DNA of 64,000 bases from Bathynomus jamesi (Eukaryota; Arthropoda; Malacostraca; Isopoda; Cirolanidae): the NCBI GenBank assembly GCA_023014485.1, contig JAJOZX010001736.1, forward strand, positions 508,501 through 572,500, read 5' to 3'. Below, piece after piece: positions 1-12,149 of this stretch; position 1 is the stretch's first letter, and each line of letters starts with the position of its first letter. The notes under the pieces are model-generated. The model made no database searches and had not been told where the DNA came from. It was given only the letters and a program-made list of their open reading frames with translations. The translations under genes and the position numbers were made by a program.

Positions 1-259
1 AAAGTAAGAAAGTGCAATACAGTTTACATAAATTATCACCAGTTTAACGTATATATTTAAACCGTAATACGGTTGGCATTCGAGAAATCTTGAAACAAAG
101 CAGGAAAAATGTCATAAAATGCAAAGATCAGAAAACCCTCGTGACCATCGAAAGGAAAGAAAAGAGAAAGAAAGGAAAAAAAAAAAATTTGTGTGTGTAT
201 TTCTTTTTACGCTAATTAATGAATAACATGACCATGGGTCCAAATTCTCAATCTGCAAT

Positions 260-1144
260 TTGCGTGATCTGAAAACAACTGAAAATGCAGCAATAAGATG
301 CGATTTCTGTCAAAAACTGCCCGACTTTATCTGCATGAATTGGGATGATAGGAAAATATCTCTTGTTTCGAATGCGAAACAGATTGTGGGAATCAAATTT
401 CTGTGTGACGCATGTGCACAGACTGTCAACTCCGCGGTACTTAAAGAAATAGAGAAACCAAACTCGAGTGTTACAAAAAAGGATGAAATAATGAAAATTA
501 GGATGGATGAGAGGGAGGAGGAAACAACGAATAACAATATAATAACGAATAACAATCTAATAACGAATAACAATATAATAACGAATAACAATCTAATAAC
601 GAATAACAATATAATAACGAATAACAATATAATAACGAATAACAATATAAACAATATAATAAGGAATGAAGACATAGATGAAAGAAAAGAGATAAGTAAA
701 TGTTGCGAGGTAGTAAAACTGTCCAACGAGGGAAATGATAAAAAGATAATAACTAAAATCGTAGGAAATAAACAGCCAAAGAAAAATAATGATAATACCA
801 AAATTAAGAACATTGAAAATAATAAGATAACAAGAAGTAGAAGCGTAGAAAATACAGTATGTAAATACTACGCAAAAGGGAACTACAGATATCGGGATGG
901 GCATTGCATTTATGCACATCCCACATTATGTAACACACATTACACAAGTGGATATTGCAAATTTGAAAAGAAGTGCAAGTTCCACCATCTTACTGTCTGC
1001 AACACCTATGCAAGATATAGGAGGTGCAAATACGGTCAAAAATGCCGTCACCACCACCCTCAAAGGAACGCAACGGGTGAACAGGAAAAACGAACAGCAA
1101 AGAAGGGTACCAATTTTTTACAGCCAATACAATTTAATTGCTAA
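260..1144 (+). CDS. LINE ORF1 protein with CCCH zinc fingers
   Basis: Open frame of 294 residues just before the LINE endonuclease, the position of an ORF1 nucleic-acid-binding protein that would package the element's RNA. Residues 201-268 hold three CCCH-type zinc fingers. Fingers two and three keep C-x8-C-x5-C-x3-H; the first has Tyr where the second Cys is expected. Residues about 90-135 are a low-complexity tract made by an 18-bp tandem repeat (ITNNNI or ITNNNL units, DNA 526-660). The N-terminal CDFC and CDAC pairs could bind another metal ion. After about 1070 a second frame stays open to 1367 and continues a basic, ORF1-like tail, so a frameshift may have shortened the protein. Confidence 0.6.
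   Translation: MRDLKTTENAAIRCDFCQKLPDFICMNWDDRKISLVSNAKQIVGIKFLCDACAQTVNSAVLKEIEKPNSSVTKKDEIMKIRMDEREEETTNNNIITNNNLITNNNIITNNNLITNNNIITNNNIITNNNINNIIRNEDIDERKEISKCCEVVKLSNEGNDKKIITKIVGNKQPKKNNDNTKIKNIENNKITRSRSVENTVCKYYAKGNYRYRDGHCIYAHPTLCNTHYTSGYCKFEKKCKFHHLTVCNTYARYRRCKYGQKCRHHHPQRNATGEQEKRTAKKGTNFLQPIQFNC
526..660 (+). repeat. 18-bp tandem repeat inside ORF1
   Basis: About seven copies of an 18-bp unit (ATAACGAATAACAATATA with an A/C variant) are in frame and encode the hexapeptide ITNNNI or ITNNNL. Because the unit is a multiple of three, copy number can change without breaking the frame. Confidence 0.85.
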
Positions 1145-1344
1145 ATACTATCCAGCAAATACAAAGTCAGCTGACAAATATAGGAATCCGAGAGCCAGAC
1201 AGAAGGCACGCACAAACACACTTCATGCGTTATCGGGACAACAGGTACCGACAAAGATAAAAAGAGGCAAATTCTCGGAGGACCACAAGGCAACGAAACC
1301 GGCACCACCATTGGAAAACGAATCGGGACCACCTGTATGCGAAA

Positions 1345-4237
1345 AAGATAGAAAAAAATTAAAATAATCCTCGCCAACATTCAGGGCCTTAAATCAAATC
1401 ATTCCTCGAACAAAGTTTTATACCTGAAAGGACTCATGCAAGAAGCCGGAGCAGACTTTACATGCCTCACGGAAACTTATCTAAAGGACTGCAAGGCGAA
1501 CTGTGAAAACTGTGAGTTCTGTGTCGACAAAAAAGAAATACAAATTGACAACTATAAGGAGCCGACAGAACAGTGAGGTGTAAAGGAGGATGTGCTATTT
1601 ACACACGCGAAAGGCATATGGCAAAAATGATTATAAGTACCTCAAACAGCTACGTAGAATGTGTAGCAGCAAAAATTGAAAAATTAAATATTGTACTAAT
1701 TGTAATGTACAGACCCCCAAACAGGCCAACCTCAAAATTTTCAGATTCCATTCCAGAGGTAAGAAACTGGGTAAAGATCTACACTCTCCAACCCCAAATA
1801 TTTTTCTCTATGGTGATTTTAATTTCCCATTCATGAAATATAAAAGGATAGGAAAAAATATATGTGTACACCAGGACAAGGAGGGCACACGGGAAGACCA
1901 GGAGCAGGTAAAAATGCTACTAGCTCTGGCTGATGAATTTATGTTAATGCAAGAAATAACAGAAAACACCAAAAAAAAACTCCCTAGATTTGGTATTCAC
2001 AAACAAACAACAGTAACCTAATTGATAATGTAGAAATATCCCCAACTATAATATCGAACCACAACATTATTGAAATAACCACTATAAAAGCAACAGGAAA
2101 GGAAAGAGCACGAACAACAGTAAGGAGCAAATTCGAAATTTTTAATTTTCACTGAAAAGCTATAAACTGGGAAGATGTTGCATCCAGCATGGAAGTAATA
2201 GATTGGAAAACTATTTTCGAGGCCAAGACAACGGAAGAGATACTAATGACTTTAGAGGAGAAGACGCTAGAAATTGTGGAAAGACATGTCCCAAAAATAC
2301 AAAAAAGAGGAAAGAGAAGCAGGTTCGAGAGACAAAAGAGGTCATTGTTCCGAAAGAGAAAAAGAGTGACTGCAAAACTAAGTAACTGTAAAGATAATAA
2401 CATCAGGAAAATATTAAATGATAAACTGCAGAGTATCAATGATGTCATACTGGAACTAATTCAGAAGCATACAGAAGAAGAAGAAGACGACGCTATAGAA
2501 GAGATAAAGGTTAACTCAAAGTAAATCTATAATTTTGCAAAAAGGAAGTCGAAAAACCATGCGACTATCGGATCTCTGAAAAACGAGAACAGTGCTTTAT
2601 CTGATGATCTAACAGAAGTATCTGAAATAATAAGAGCTCAGTACGAATCATCTTTCAGTATCCCAAAAACTGACAAACTGATATGCGATAGAAACTGGTT
2701 CTTTGAAGAAGAACCACAAGGGGAAAGTATAAAGGACTTCGACTTTACGACAGATGATATTACACAAGCTATAGGGAAACTTAAAACACACTCAGCGGCA
2801 GGACCGGATAAATGGAATACCACACTGATCAAAAACTGCAAGAATGCAATCGCTGAGCCCCTACATTGGATATGGAGGCGATTACTAGACACGGGAGAAA
2901 TACCTGGCATCCTGAAGAGCGCGAACATAGTCCCAATATGTAAAGGAAGAGACCGATCCGAGGCCAAAAAGTAAGGCCAATGTCGCTTACATCTCATCTC
3001 ACCAAAATATTTGAAAGAATAGTTAGACAGAAAATCTGACTTTTTGGAAACTCAGAAAAGATTCAATGATAACTAACATGGGTTTCGGTCAGGCAGATCA
3101 TGCCTATCACAACTAATGGAACACTACAGCAACATTATTGATGCACTTGAAAGTAATGAAAACTATGATGTAGTATACACAGACTTTGCCAAAGCGTTCG
3201 ACAAGTGTGACCATGGAATCATAATACATAAATTGAAATATATGGGAATAACAGAAAAAGTAGGGAATTGGATATATAATTTCCTTAGTGAGCGGCGGCA
3301 AGTCGTTACAGTACAAGGAATATCTTCATCAGAATCAGAGGTCCTCAGCTCAGTACCACAAGGAACAGTATAAGCTCCACTACACTTAATAATCATGCTA
3401 ACTGACATAGATGAGGACGTTACCAGAGACAGCACAGTAACATCCTTTGCCGATGACACAAAGATCAATAGAAAAATAAGAAACCCAGAAGATATAGGAT
3501 CTCTACAAACCGACATGAACAGAATCTACAAGTGGACGGAAGACAACAATATGAAGTTTAACACTGAGAAATTTCAGCTGTTACGGTACAGAAAAAGAGA
3601 AGACCTAAAATCCATGGAATATTATACCCAAAATAGAGCTGTAGGGGTTGTAATGACTGATGATGCGAAATTTGAAACACAAAATAAGATAGCAGTAAAC
3701 AAAGCAAAAAGAATAACTGGGCAGATACTGAGAAGCTTTAAACGAAGTGATAGGAATATAATGATTCCTCTACTGAAACACTGATCATACCCAAATTGGA
3801 ATACTGGTCGGTCCTAAAATGCCCATATAAAAAAGAAGACATTAGACAGCTAAAAGGGATTCAGAGAAGCTTCACAACCAAGATCAAGGGGTGCAAAGAA
3901 CTAAATTACTGGGAAAAGTTACTCGAACTAAAACTATATTCACTGGAAAGGAGAAGAGAAATATACACCATCATTTACACTTGGAAACTAATGGAGAAAA
4001 TAGTCCCTAATCTTACTCTGAACCCTGTAACTCCCCGAAACAACGGTGGAAAGTAGAAAAGGAAGACTGTTTCGTGTTCCCAAATTAAAGGCGAGACAGG
4101 GAACATCTTTAACCCTGAAAGAGAATTGTTTTATTGTGAGAGGACCAAAACTGTTTAATCAGCTGCCCAAAGACCTGCGGAACACGAATGGTGTTGCAGT
4201 GGACATCTTCAAAAGAGGATTAGACGACAAGCTCTGA
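1345..4237 (+). pseudogene. LINE ORF2: endonuclease, reverse transcriptase, C-terminal region (broken)
   Basis: The endonuclease starts near 1355 (ILANIQGL, then CLTETYL near 1465) and has its GDFNFPF motif near 1815. A linker follows, then the reverse transcriptase from about 2780 (SAAGPDKWN) through YTDFAKAFDKCDHG (near 3178), SSVPQGT (near 3350) and the catalytic FADD (near 3450). Homology continues to about 4237. The frame is interrupted at least at about 1573-1580, 1840, 2020, 2522, 2970, 3040, 3373 (stop right after VPQGTV), 3784 and 4055. The protein would nick target DNA and copy the LINE RNA in place; this copy cannot. Confidence 0.8.
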
Positions 4238-4399
4238 ACAATCCCCGATGAGCCGGGCGTACCTGGCTATGTGAGGTGGAGAGTACAAGAAACCAACTCA
4301 CTTTTTCACCAGGTCAACTCGAGAGGAGTGGCGACAAGCTTGACCTTCTTGAAATAAGGAATCATCGCACGGAACCTTTGAAAGGTTGAATGGTAAAAG

Positions 4400-4790
4400 G
4401 TTAAAAAGTAAAAATTGGGCGTATAAAACATTATACATTAATTTCGTAGTAAATTAATTCATGTTCAGGTTGTTCACTAAACTTATGTACTTAAACATGG
4501 TCGTCATATTCAAGATGACCGCCAAATAAAACAGCAGATTTTCTCAAGCAAAATAATAATGACTAAAAAGATATTATTTTAGGTTGAAATATGTTTTAAT
4601 AAATCTTTTATATGTTTGAGATGAGATAATGAAATGTACAGTTGCGCTCATTACTCTTGAGAACAGATAGCAACACTTGGCATATATTTGTTATGTGTAC
4701 GACAAACGGTTGTAACATTTTATGAATGATGTGATGTGTCAGCTCTTGAGTCATTGCTGAATGTCTTTAGGACATAATTATTTCCATTCA
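4400..4790. other. unassigned AT-rich spacer
   Basis: AT-rich sequence between two LINEs. I see no open frame, inverted repeat or tandem repeat in it. Confidence 0.4.
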
Positions 4791-4794
4791 TCAC

Positions 4795-7195
4795 TTCTTC
4801 TTCCTCCGAAGCCTTATTAGCCCACTTCTATGTAGGGTCGCTGTTGCAGATCCTTCTTCTCCATTCACTTCTGTCTTGAGCCACCTCTTCCTCCAGTCTC
4901 TTTTCACTCATATCTTTCTTCAGTCTATCCCGCCACCTCATCTTAGGTCTACCTCTTCTCCTCGTGCCTGGAATTTCCATCCTCAGCATCCGTCGTCCCT
5001 CCTCTGGACATGCTCATACCATTTCAATCTCCTTTCCTGTGCCTTCTTGGAGATTTCCGTTACTTTTTTTGTTCCTCTTATTAAATCATTCCTCATCTAT
5101 CCCTCCTGGTCACTCCACACATCCATCGGAGCATCTTCATTTTTGTCACTTCCATTTTCTTTTCCAGGTTTCTTTTCATCGGCCATGTTTCTTTCCATAT
5201 AGTAGTGCTGGTCTTACTACTGTCTTGAACAGTTTTCCCTTCATCCTCACATTCACCTTATCACACAATACTCCCGATACCTCTCTCTAATTTTTTGAGC
5301 CACCTTGAATTCTGTTGTTTATTTCTCCTTCCAAATTTCCCTTCTCCTCTATGATTGATCTCAGATACTTGAAACTTTTAACTTTCTTTATAATAAATTC
5401 CTGGACCATGACACTTCTTATTTGTTCGTCTTCAAGTGCACATTTCATATACTCGGTCTTTTTTCTGCTTATTTTTAGTCCTCTAGTTTCCAGAGCTACT
5501 CTCCACCTCTCTAATTTCTCTTGCACTCGTAGTAGCTCCTCCATACATATCTTGGATCAGTCTGACATACTTTTTAGGTACGCGCCTGTCTCTTAAACAT
5601 CTCCACACTTCCTGCCTTGGGACTCTATCATACGCCTTTTCCAAGTCTACAAACACTAGATGTAACTCCTTTCTTCCTTCTCCGTACCTTTCTAATAACT
5701 GTCGAAGTGCAAATATTGTATCCGTTGTTCCTCTTCCTGGCATAAAACCAAACTGCTCATCAGAGATCGCTACTTCCTCTCTCTGTCTCGCTTCCACAAT
5801 TCTTTCCCAGACCTTCATGATATAAGATACAAGCTTTATTCCTCTGTAATTTTTACTTTCCCTCCATTCCTCTGGTATCCTCTCAGTCTCGAAAACTGCA
5901 GTCACTATCCTTCACAATATATCCAGTCCTTCTTCCCCCAACGACTTCCATACTTCTGGTGGTATTTCATCTGGTCCTCCCGTTTTTCCATTCTTCATAT
6001 TTGTTAAAGCCATCCTTACTTCTTCTCTGTCTACATTTCTTACCATACCTAGATTTTCCACGCCATCCTCAAAAATCCTTCTTTCATTTTCCACATTTAG
6101 GAGGTTTTGGAAATAACACTCCCATCTCTTCTTTATTTCCTTTTTCTTCACCAGTACTTCACCGTTTTCATTCCTGACTTGCTTTATATGCGTTACATCC
6201 TTTGTGGCTTCAACGCATCATAAATGTTCTGCCAGCCTTTGCCTGAGCCACTGCTTTCTTAGCCATTTTATTTGCTTCTTTACATCTCACTCGATCCTCT
6301 TCTTCTCTTGATTCATCCCATCTCTTCTTTGCCGTATTCTTATCCTGTATCTCTGTTTGCAATTCTCGGCCCCACCACCACATCTTGTCATCTCCTCTTC
6401 CTCCTCTCGATATCCCCAGCGCCGTCCGTCCAGTCTCTCGGATCTTATTTGCTACCTGGCTCCACCCCAGTCTAGTCCTCTCGTCGAAATACTCCATCTC
6501 ATTTCCATCGTCCAGTACTGTTCGCTTAAAATCTTCTCTAATTCTTTGGTCTTTAAGCCTCCACCACCTGATCTTAGCCACTTTTCTCCGGTTCGAATTT
6601 ACAGCACCTCTCATTTTCATATCCATCACCAGCAGTCTATGCTGTAGCGCCACACTCTTTCCTACTATTACCTTACAATTTACAATCTCACTACGATGTG
6701 TACTTTTGTATAGCAATTAATCTATATGTGAACTTCTACCTCCACTGTTGTACGTTACTAGATGTTTCCGCTTCTTAAACAGTGTGTTTACCAATACCAA
6801 ATCGTAAGTAACCGCAAAGTCTATCACTCACTCTCCTTCTGGATTTTTGTCTCCCAGTCCATTCCCTCCATGCACCCCTTCAATATAACTGTTATCGTCT
6901 CCCACATGTCCATTTAGGTCGCCATCCACCACCACTTTTTCCTCTTCTGGGATGTTCTACATGACCTCGTCCATATTCCTGTAAAACTCCATCTTTTCTT
7001 CCTCGTCATATCCCGCTTGTGGTGCATATGCACTCACAACATTTAGAGTCTTCCCCCCCCACCACAAGTTTCAAAAGTACCAGTCTGTCATTTATCCTTT
7101 TTACTTCTACCACTTCATCCTTCACCTCTTTGCACGCCACTACGCCCACCCCATTTCCATTCATCACTCTGGTTTACATATTACTAAGGAAACAT
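4795..7195 (-). mobile_element. RTE-clade LINE, decayed
   Basis: Read on the minus strand, the order is endonuclease (7190-6720), linker, reverse transcriptase (6150-5483) and the C-terminal block ending near 4810 (GRPKMRWRDRLK then a WRRRICNSDPT end). These are signatures of RTE-type elements that recur in crustacean, tick and fish genomes. The short 3' tail after the stop and the absence of a separate ORF1 also fit RTE. No target duplication was found and the 5' end is probably truncated near 7195. Confidence 0.75.
4810..7190 (-). pseudogene. RTE endonuclease-reverse transcriptase, internally deleted
   Basis: Endonuclease fragments lie at 7190-6720 (SAYAPQ-type motif near 7035, DLNGHVG near 6920). 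6716-6210 is the end of the endonuclease and the linker, 6151-5912 holds the GPDEIPPE motif that opens the RT domain, and 5905-5560 carries [13 protein letters not shown] and [13 protein letters not shown]. At about 5548-5560 the frame passes straight from MYGGA into the later [11 protein letters not shown] segment. The segment that should hold the catalytic (Y/F)ADD box is therefore missing. Several frameshifts also separate the pieces, so the copy is dead. Confidence 0.75.
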
Positions 7196-7199
7196 AAAT

Positions 7200-7925
7200 G
7201 AATAATTAAATATAAATTCAAGAAGGTGATATACTGTGTATTAACAAGGGGAATGTCAATGACGTGAATAAAACTCTGTTCTTATATATTCTATAAATAA
7301 AAACCATAATACATGATGACAGTGTTCATGGTATGGGCAAGCCTGTAATCTTCTATTTAACTGATATTTCAATGAATAAACACTGTAACACATAACACGC
7401 AATGCAACAACACGTGTTAAACACTGTCAGCATGTTTAATTTACCATCTCCAAGATAAGACATATTGGTTGAATGCAACTTAACACGTAAATAGTAGTTA
7501 TCAGCTTAAAAGGAAGCCAATATATTGCATCGTCATGTGTCTCACATACTTGCAAGAGTACTACCTGAGTTTACTATATTATGGTTTTACTCAAAGCGTC
7601 GTTAGAATTGCCAACTAAACGATAGATGAGCGAAAATATCCACTAGCCAATACGTCATTGTTTTCTACCGGAGTTCAGCGGAAAATCATAAAGGGTTCTG
7701 GTATGTTGTGTAATAAATATTTAACATAACATTCTGAATCCCAGTAGTTCAGAATATATAGACGGAACTAAGTTAGAATGGAAATAAAGGGGTATTTTGT
7801 AACAAGCAGTGAATAATGTATTATATTTGTTCGTAACGATATGTAATTGGTTTATTACATAGTTTTCCATCATTTTGCTTACAAAACGAAGGGGGAATAT
7901 AATGGATCGAGAATATCTGGGTTCC
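7200..7925. other. unassigned AT-rich spacer
   Basis: No convincing coding sequence or repeat structure is visible. The right edge runs into the inverted satellite array. Confidence 0.35.
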
Positions 7926-7929
7926 ATAA

Positions 7930-9120
7930 TATATTTAAATTCGGTCTAAAAATAAAGTCCGAGAAGGCGGGAGGTCTTTGAATATTTTTTAACCATATTT
8001 CTAATTTTTGGCCATAAATTGCATTATTTTTGGGTTTTGTACAATATACAGTAATCCCCCGATTTACCCGGTAAATCCTGAACCTCACGCGTAAAATGAA
8101 TTTCGCGTAAATTGGGGAACTATAACATATAATTCAATGTGTTAAGTACAGGCCCCACAACCCCAAGACGCCATAAAAATTAAATAAAATTAGGTAAAAT
8201 TCAATAATCTTAAATATACCCTTAAAATATTAGAAAAATGAATAAAATTTACGCTTTAAGAGATAATTCAGTAGTATGGAAACTTTCTCAATAAAATCCA
8301 TTCATTTCGAATAGTTTTTCACGAAGAATTGAAATGAGATCGAAAAATAAAGTCCGAGAATGAGTAATCTATTTCAATATTTTTTAACCGAATTTCAAAT
8401 TTTTGGCCTTAATCTGCTTTATTTTATGGTTTTCTACAAAATAAAGACGGTATAATATCGCACAAAATTTTACTTAAAAGAATCTTTATAAAGTATGTTT
8501 TTGCATTTAATAGAAACGACATTCAAAATTTCGATCTTTCAGAAAGTTATTTTTCTCTTTGTTTTAAACAGAACTTTCTACATGAGCTTAAATTTATACT
8601 AAAAATATTGTAGAAATAAATAGAATTTACGATTTAGTTTATATCATAATTCAATAGTATCGAAACTTCCTTCTAGAAATCCATTTATTTCTATTATTTT
8701 TACACGAAGTATTGAAATTAGATCCAAAAGTAAACTCGGAGAAACCGGCAACTCTTTCAATATTTTTTAACCTAATTTAAAATTTTCGGCGTTAAAATGC
8801 TTTATTTTATCATTTCTTACAATATAATGTGAAAAGAAGTATAAAATCTTCAAAAAATTTTACTGAAAAGTCACTATCAATAAAGTAATTAAGAAAAACA
8901 TTAAAAATTTCTACCTCTCAGAAATTTGCTTTTCTGTGTTTTAAATGGTATTTTTTACACAAGTTTAATACCATTAAAATAGTGTAAAAATAAATAGAAT
9001 TTACGATTTAATTTATATCATTATCAATAGTATGCAAACTTTCTTCTAAAATTCCATTCATTTCGATTATTTTACACGAAGTATTGAAATTAGATCCATA
9101 AATAAAGTCCGAGAAGGCGG
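7930..9120 (-). repeat. ~385-390 bp satellite, three monomers, minus orientation
   Basis: The anchor AGTCCGAGAA-type motif recurs at about 7958, 8351, 8735 and 9108, giving spacings of roughly 393, 385 and 373 bp. The sequence is the reverse complement of the monomer that fills 26.9-32.6 kb and 52.7-57.9 kb: shared blocks include TTTTTGGCC, TTTACGATTTA and TTTACACGAAGTATTGAAA. The first monomer is interrupted at about 8048-8190 by unrelated sequence. Confidence 0.8.
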
Positions 9121-9124
9121 TGGG

Positions 9125-9460
9125 TGGCCTGAATAAGCTATCACTTGCAAAAAAATACATGATATATTGAATACAAGTGACTCTGAATGCAAGTGCAGTG
9201 TTTTTCAGTCAAAGTGATATCTTACGCAAGTGGTGAGATTTGAAGGTGTACGTGTTTGCAAGTGCGTAGAGTGACAATGCAAGTGCTACACGCAAAATTA
9301 TGTCTGGCTTGCAAACACTGACAAGTGTTTGTAAGTGATACTTAATTCAGTGCGAGCGGACTTGAAAACTGTCACTAGCATTCACTGTTGAAAACGTTTG
9401 AGAGTGATATGTAATTCAGTGTCTGCAAATTTTCAAACTGTGCACTTGCATTCAAATCGG
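9125..9460. repeat. region of scattered GCAAGTG repeats
   Basis: The heptamer GCAAGTG and close variants recur irregularly about a dozen times. Spacing is not regular and no frame is open across it. I cannot assign a function. Confidence 0.4.
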
Positions 9461-9561
9461 AGTGTTTGTTTTCTATGACTGAAGAACGGTGACATTTACT
9501 GTACATTCCGATCGCACTGAATAAAATCTCTGGAGTTTCGTATAAATTTTAATGTTTTTAT

Positions 9562-9569
9562 ACATATAT

Positions 9570-9639
<70 letters not shown>

Positions 9640-9640
9640 A
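9562..9640. repeat. (TA)n followed by (CA)n microsatellite
   Basis: A TA tract at about 9565-9609 is joined directly to an AC tract at 9611-9638. Confidence 0.95.
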
Positions 9641-9704
9641 GCCTAATAAGCTAAACATAGGCTACAGTTTTTCATTATTAATTTTTAAAGATGTATTTTC
9701 AGTT

Positions 9705-10008
9705 TGTAACAATTTTGTGGGTAGCAAAAGTATCCCGCCCTGCAACTTTAGAATGAGACACGAATGTAAAAATCAACCAACCAGTTAGGTTAATTCAATG
9801 CCCGGTTAGGTGAACTGTACGCCCTTGACAATTGGTTCTGTTAAGTCGTGATATTTTCTTTAAAACGAACCAATATATCACGACTTAACCTAACCAACCT
9901 AACCATTTGACCTAACCGGGCATTCATTTAACTAGTTAATTTTTACAGTCACATCTCATTCTAAAGTTACATGGGTGGATACTTTTGCTACCTACAAAAT
10001 TGTTGCTG
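9705..10008. mobile_element. fold-back MITE-like sequence, ~100 bp arms
   Basis: The left arm (9705-9811) and right arm (9910-10008) are imperfect reverse complements, sharing GTAGCAAAAGTATCC, AACTTTAGAATGAGA and ATGCCCGGTTAGG. Inside lies a second, tighter hairpin around TTAAGTCGTGATAT (about 9840-9883). No open frame is present. The structure is that of a non-autonomous terminal-inverted-repeat element; target duplications were not identified. Confidence 0.6.
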
Positions 10009-10009
10009 T

Positions 10010-10815
10010 CAAAATTTTTACTGATGTTAACCCCTCCGTCTATGCCCTTGGGCGGTTCGAGGTTGACGGGGGGCGTTCTGGTTAGGTGGCAGCAATGGAT
10101 TTGTTACCTTGGAGTAGCTGGTACCGTGTAGGGAATCGCAGTAGTTTCTCTTATACTACTCTCCGATTTCTTCTTGTAGGAGATCGGAGGATTCTGTGAG
10201 CTTACTAAATTCTCTAATGGTTCACCGATTCTTGTAGCATATCGGGAAATTATTTTTCTCTATTTTAAGACAAAGTTCTCTGAAGAAAGCAAGGCTCGAA
10301 GAAGAAGACATATTTTCTTACTGTAGTTTACTGCTAACATGTTACAGGTTATGCTCAGCCTCTAAGTCAGATCAGACAATCAGAATAATCACTGGATAAA
10401 TTCTATACGTTTATATATACATAAATTTTGCTGACATTTTTAAACGCTGACCCTTGTGTTTTTTATTCTCAATAGGCTCAATTATTTTGAAAAATATTTG
10501 AAGATTAAATATTTTAGCTGTAGGAATGTCTAGACAGATAAGCAAAATATTTGAAGATGAAGCCATATTTTTATTTTAAACCGCATATTGACAGAGCTGA
10601 TGTTATGATCTGCCGAGTTAACTAAAAATGAAAATTGAAATATGCATTTTATTATGAATTACAATTAAATATGAAATGAGCCAAAATTAAATGTTTAAAT
10701 CTTAAAATTAACTGATAAGCAAGACATGACTTCATCTTTTAGAACGAAGAGATAATGTATAAAGAAAATGAACATTGCAGAATTTGACAAGAGACAAGCT
10801 TAAACAAAGTTTATA
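10010..10815. other. unassigned spacer
   Basis: A GC-richer patch at 10020-10130 is followed by AT-rich sequence. No gene or repeat could be supported. Confidence 0.35.
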
Positions 10816-10819
10816 TATA

Positions 10820-12148
10820 CAGGGTGTCCATAAATGATTACCCTGATTAAAGCATGCTATAACTTTTAAATAAACACTCGTATTCAAACATAGTTTTAAT
10901 CATAAGTAGATAAATATACAGAATTTTGATTCATAGTTAATGAACTTAATAAGCTTCCACATGTGCACCCCTAGTGGCACGTAAAATGTCTAAACGGTAT
11001 TCACACTCACGCCACACATTTTCCAACATTTGTGGGTTAACTGCTGCAATTGCATCCGTAATGCTTCTCGCAATGTCCTGATATCTGGAACAACTGTTGC
11101 ATAAACCAAATCTTTAACATGACCCCAGAGAAAGAAATCCAGCGGGGTAATGTCTGGTGATCTTAGGGGCCATGGGATTGGCCCGTCGCTGCCAATCCAT
11201 CGATTTGGAAATGTTACGTCGAGAGTTTCACGAACAACATGCGCCCAATGAGGGGGTGCCCCATCTTGTTAGAAGATGACAGTTGGCTGCCTGCTCTGCA
11301 GCTGGGGGATGGTGTAATTGGTGAGCATATCCAGGTACACAGTTGCGGAAACTGTTCTCAGCGAAGAAGAAAGGACCAATTATCTGGTCATGCATTAGTT
11401 CACACCAGACATTGATCTTCGGACTGCCCCGAATATGCTCCCTTACGGCACGTGGGTTTTCCGATCCCCAAATACACACATTGTGTCTGTTAACTACCAC
11501 TAAGATGAAACGTAGCCTCGTCTGAAAAGCAGACACGTAACAAGTCATTGTCCTCGTCAATGCTGTTAAAAATGTCAATAGCGAATTGTTCACGTTTTGG
11601 ACGGTCATCAGGCTTCAGTTCTTGAACAATTTGTACCTTGTAGGCGTGTAACTTCAAACGTTTGTGTAACACCTTGTGCACCGTAGACTTCGGTATCTTT
11701 AGTTGGCATGAAGCTTGTCTCACCGATTTCATTGGTGACCGTGTGAAAGCAGTTTGAATGTTTTCCACCGTCCCATCGGAAACTGATGGTCTACCACTGC
11801 TCTTTCCCTTTTCCACGTTTCCAGTTTCCAAGAATTTTTTCATCCACGACTTAATTAACTTCACATCAGGTGGATTCTTTCCATACTTTGTTCTGAACCT
11901 TCGCTGAACACTGACAGGAGATTTTGCTTCTGCAAGCCACACAACACATTGTGCCTTCTCTGTCACAGACGCCATCTTAACTGAACAGCTACTACAGCGC
12001 TCCTAGCGGCGAATGCGGTAGACGAAACACACCAGCACAGAAACTCTATGCGTGTATGAGATCACCTGTGAAAAGAAAACGAATGTAAGATTCGTCATTA
12101 AAACATGAGAGCATACTGTTTTCAGGGTAAACATTTATGGACACCCTG
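10820..12148 (-). mobile_element. IS630-Tc1-mariner element, copy 1
   Basis: A 1329-bp element with terminal inverted repeats beginning CAGGGTGTCCATAAATG and a TA on each side, the usual target duplication of this superfamily. The transposase lies on the minus strand. It is a close relative of the copy at 48744-50076, which sits in the opposite orientation. The coding frame is broken, so the copy cannot make its own transposase. Confidence 0.9.
10985..11975 (-). pseudogene. DD41D-type mariner transposase, broken
   Basis: The frame opens at 11975 (MASVTEKAQC) with a helix-turn-helix N-terminus and a GRPSVSDGT linker. The first catalytic block CFSDEATFH follows near 11520, next to a one-codon deletion relative to copy 2. 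Homology continues after frameshifts: a QDGAPPHWAH block near 11260 is preceded by a TAA, then SPDITPLDFF, and GAHVEA at the end near 10960. A 2-bp deletion after FFFAEN shifts the frame and is also present in copy 2. Confidence 0.8.
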
Positions 12149-12149
12149 T

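Larger units (their letters stand above)
1..4400 (+). mobile_element. CR1/Jockey-group LINE, 5' end outside or near window start
   Basis: A non-LTR retrotransposon read left to right: a zinc-finger ORF1, then an ORF2 with an apurinic-type endonuclease, a reverse transcriptase and a C-terminal region. The order and the C-terminal segment (GPKLFNQLPKDLRN followed by the DEPGVPGY block read past the stop near 4237) match CR1/Jockey-type LINEs common in arthropods. No poly-A or target duplication could be recognised, so the 3' limit near 4400 is approximate. ORF2 carries several stops and frameshifts, so this copy is inactive. Confidence 0.75.

Noticed and set aside
310..813. Long minus-strand open frames opposite LINE ORF1
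   Set aside because: They are the antisense of the ITNNN repeat tract and have only Leu/Ile/Val runs; the plus-strand frame has the zinc fingers.
8045..8190. Short pogo/Tigger-like fragment (CAGTAATCCCCCGATTTAC)
   Set aside because: A partly inverted counterpart GTAAATTGGGG is visible, but neither a second end nor any coding sequence supports a family call.
9473..9788. Open frames of Tyr-Ile and Thr-His runs
   Set aside because: They are translations of TA and CA microsatellites, as are similar frames near 24382, 25360, 35045, 37447, 48117 and 59272.
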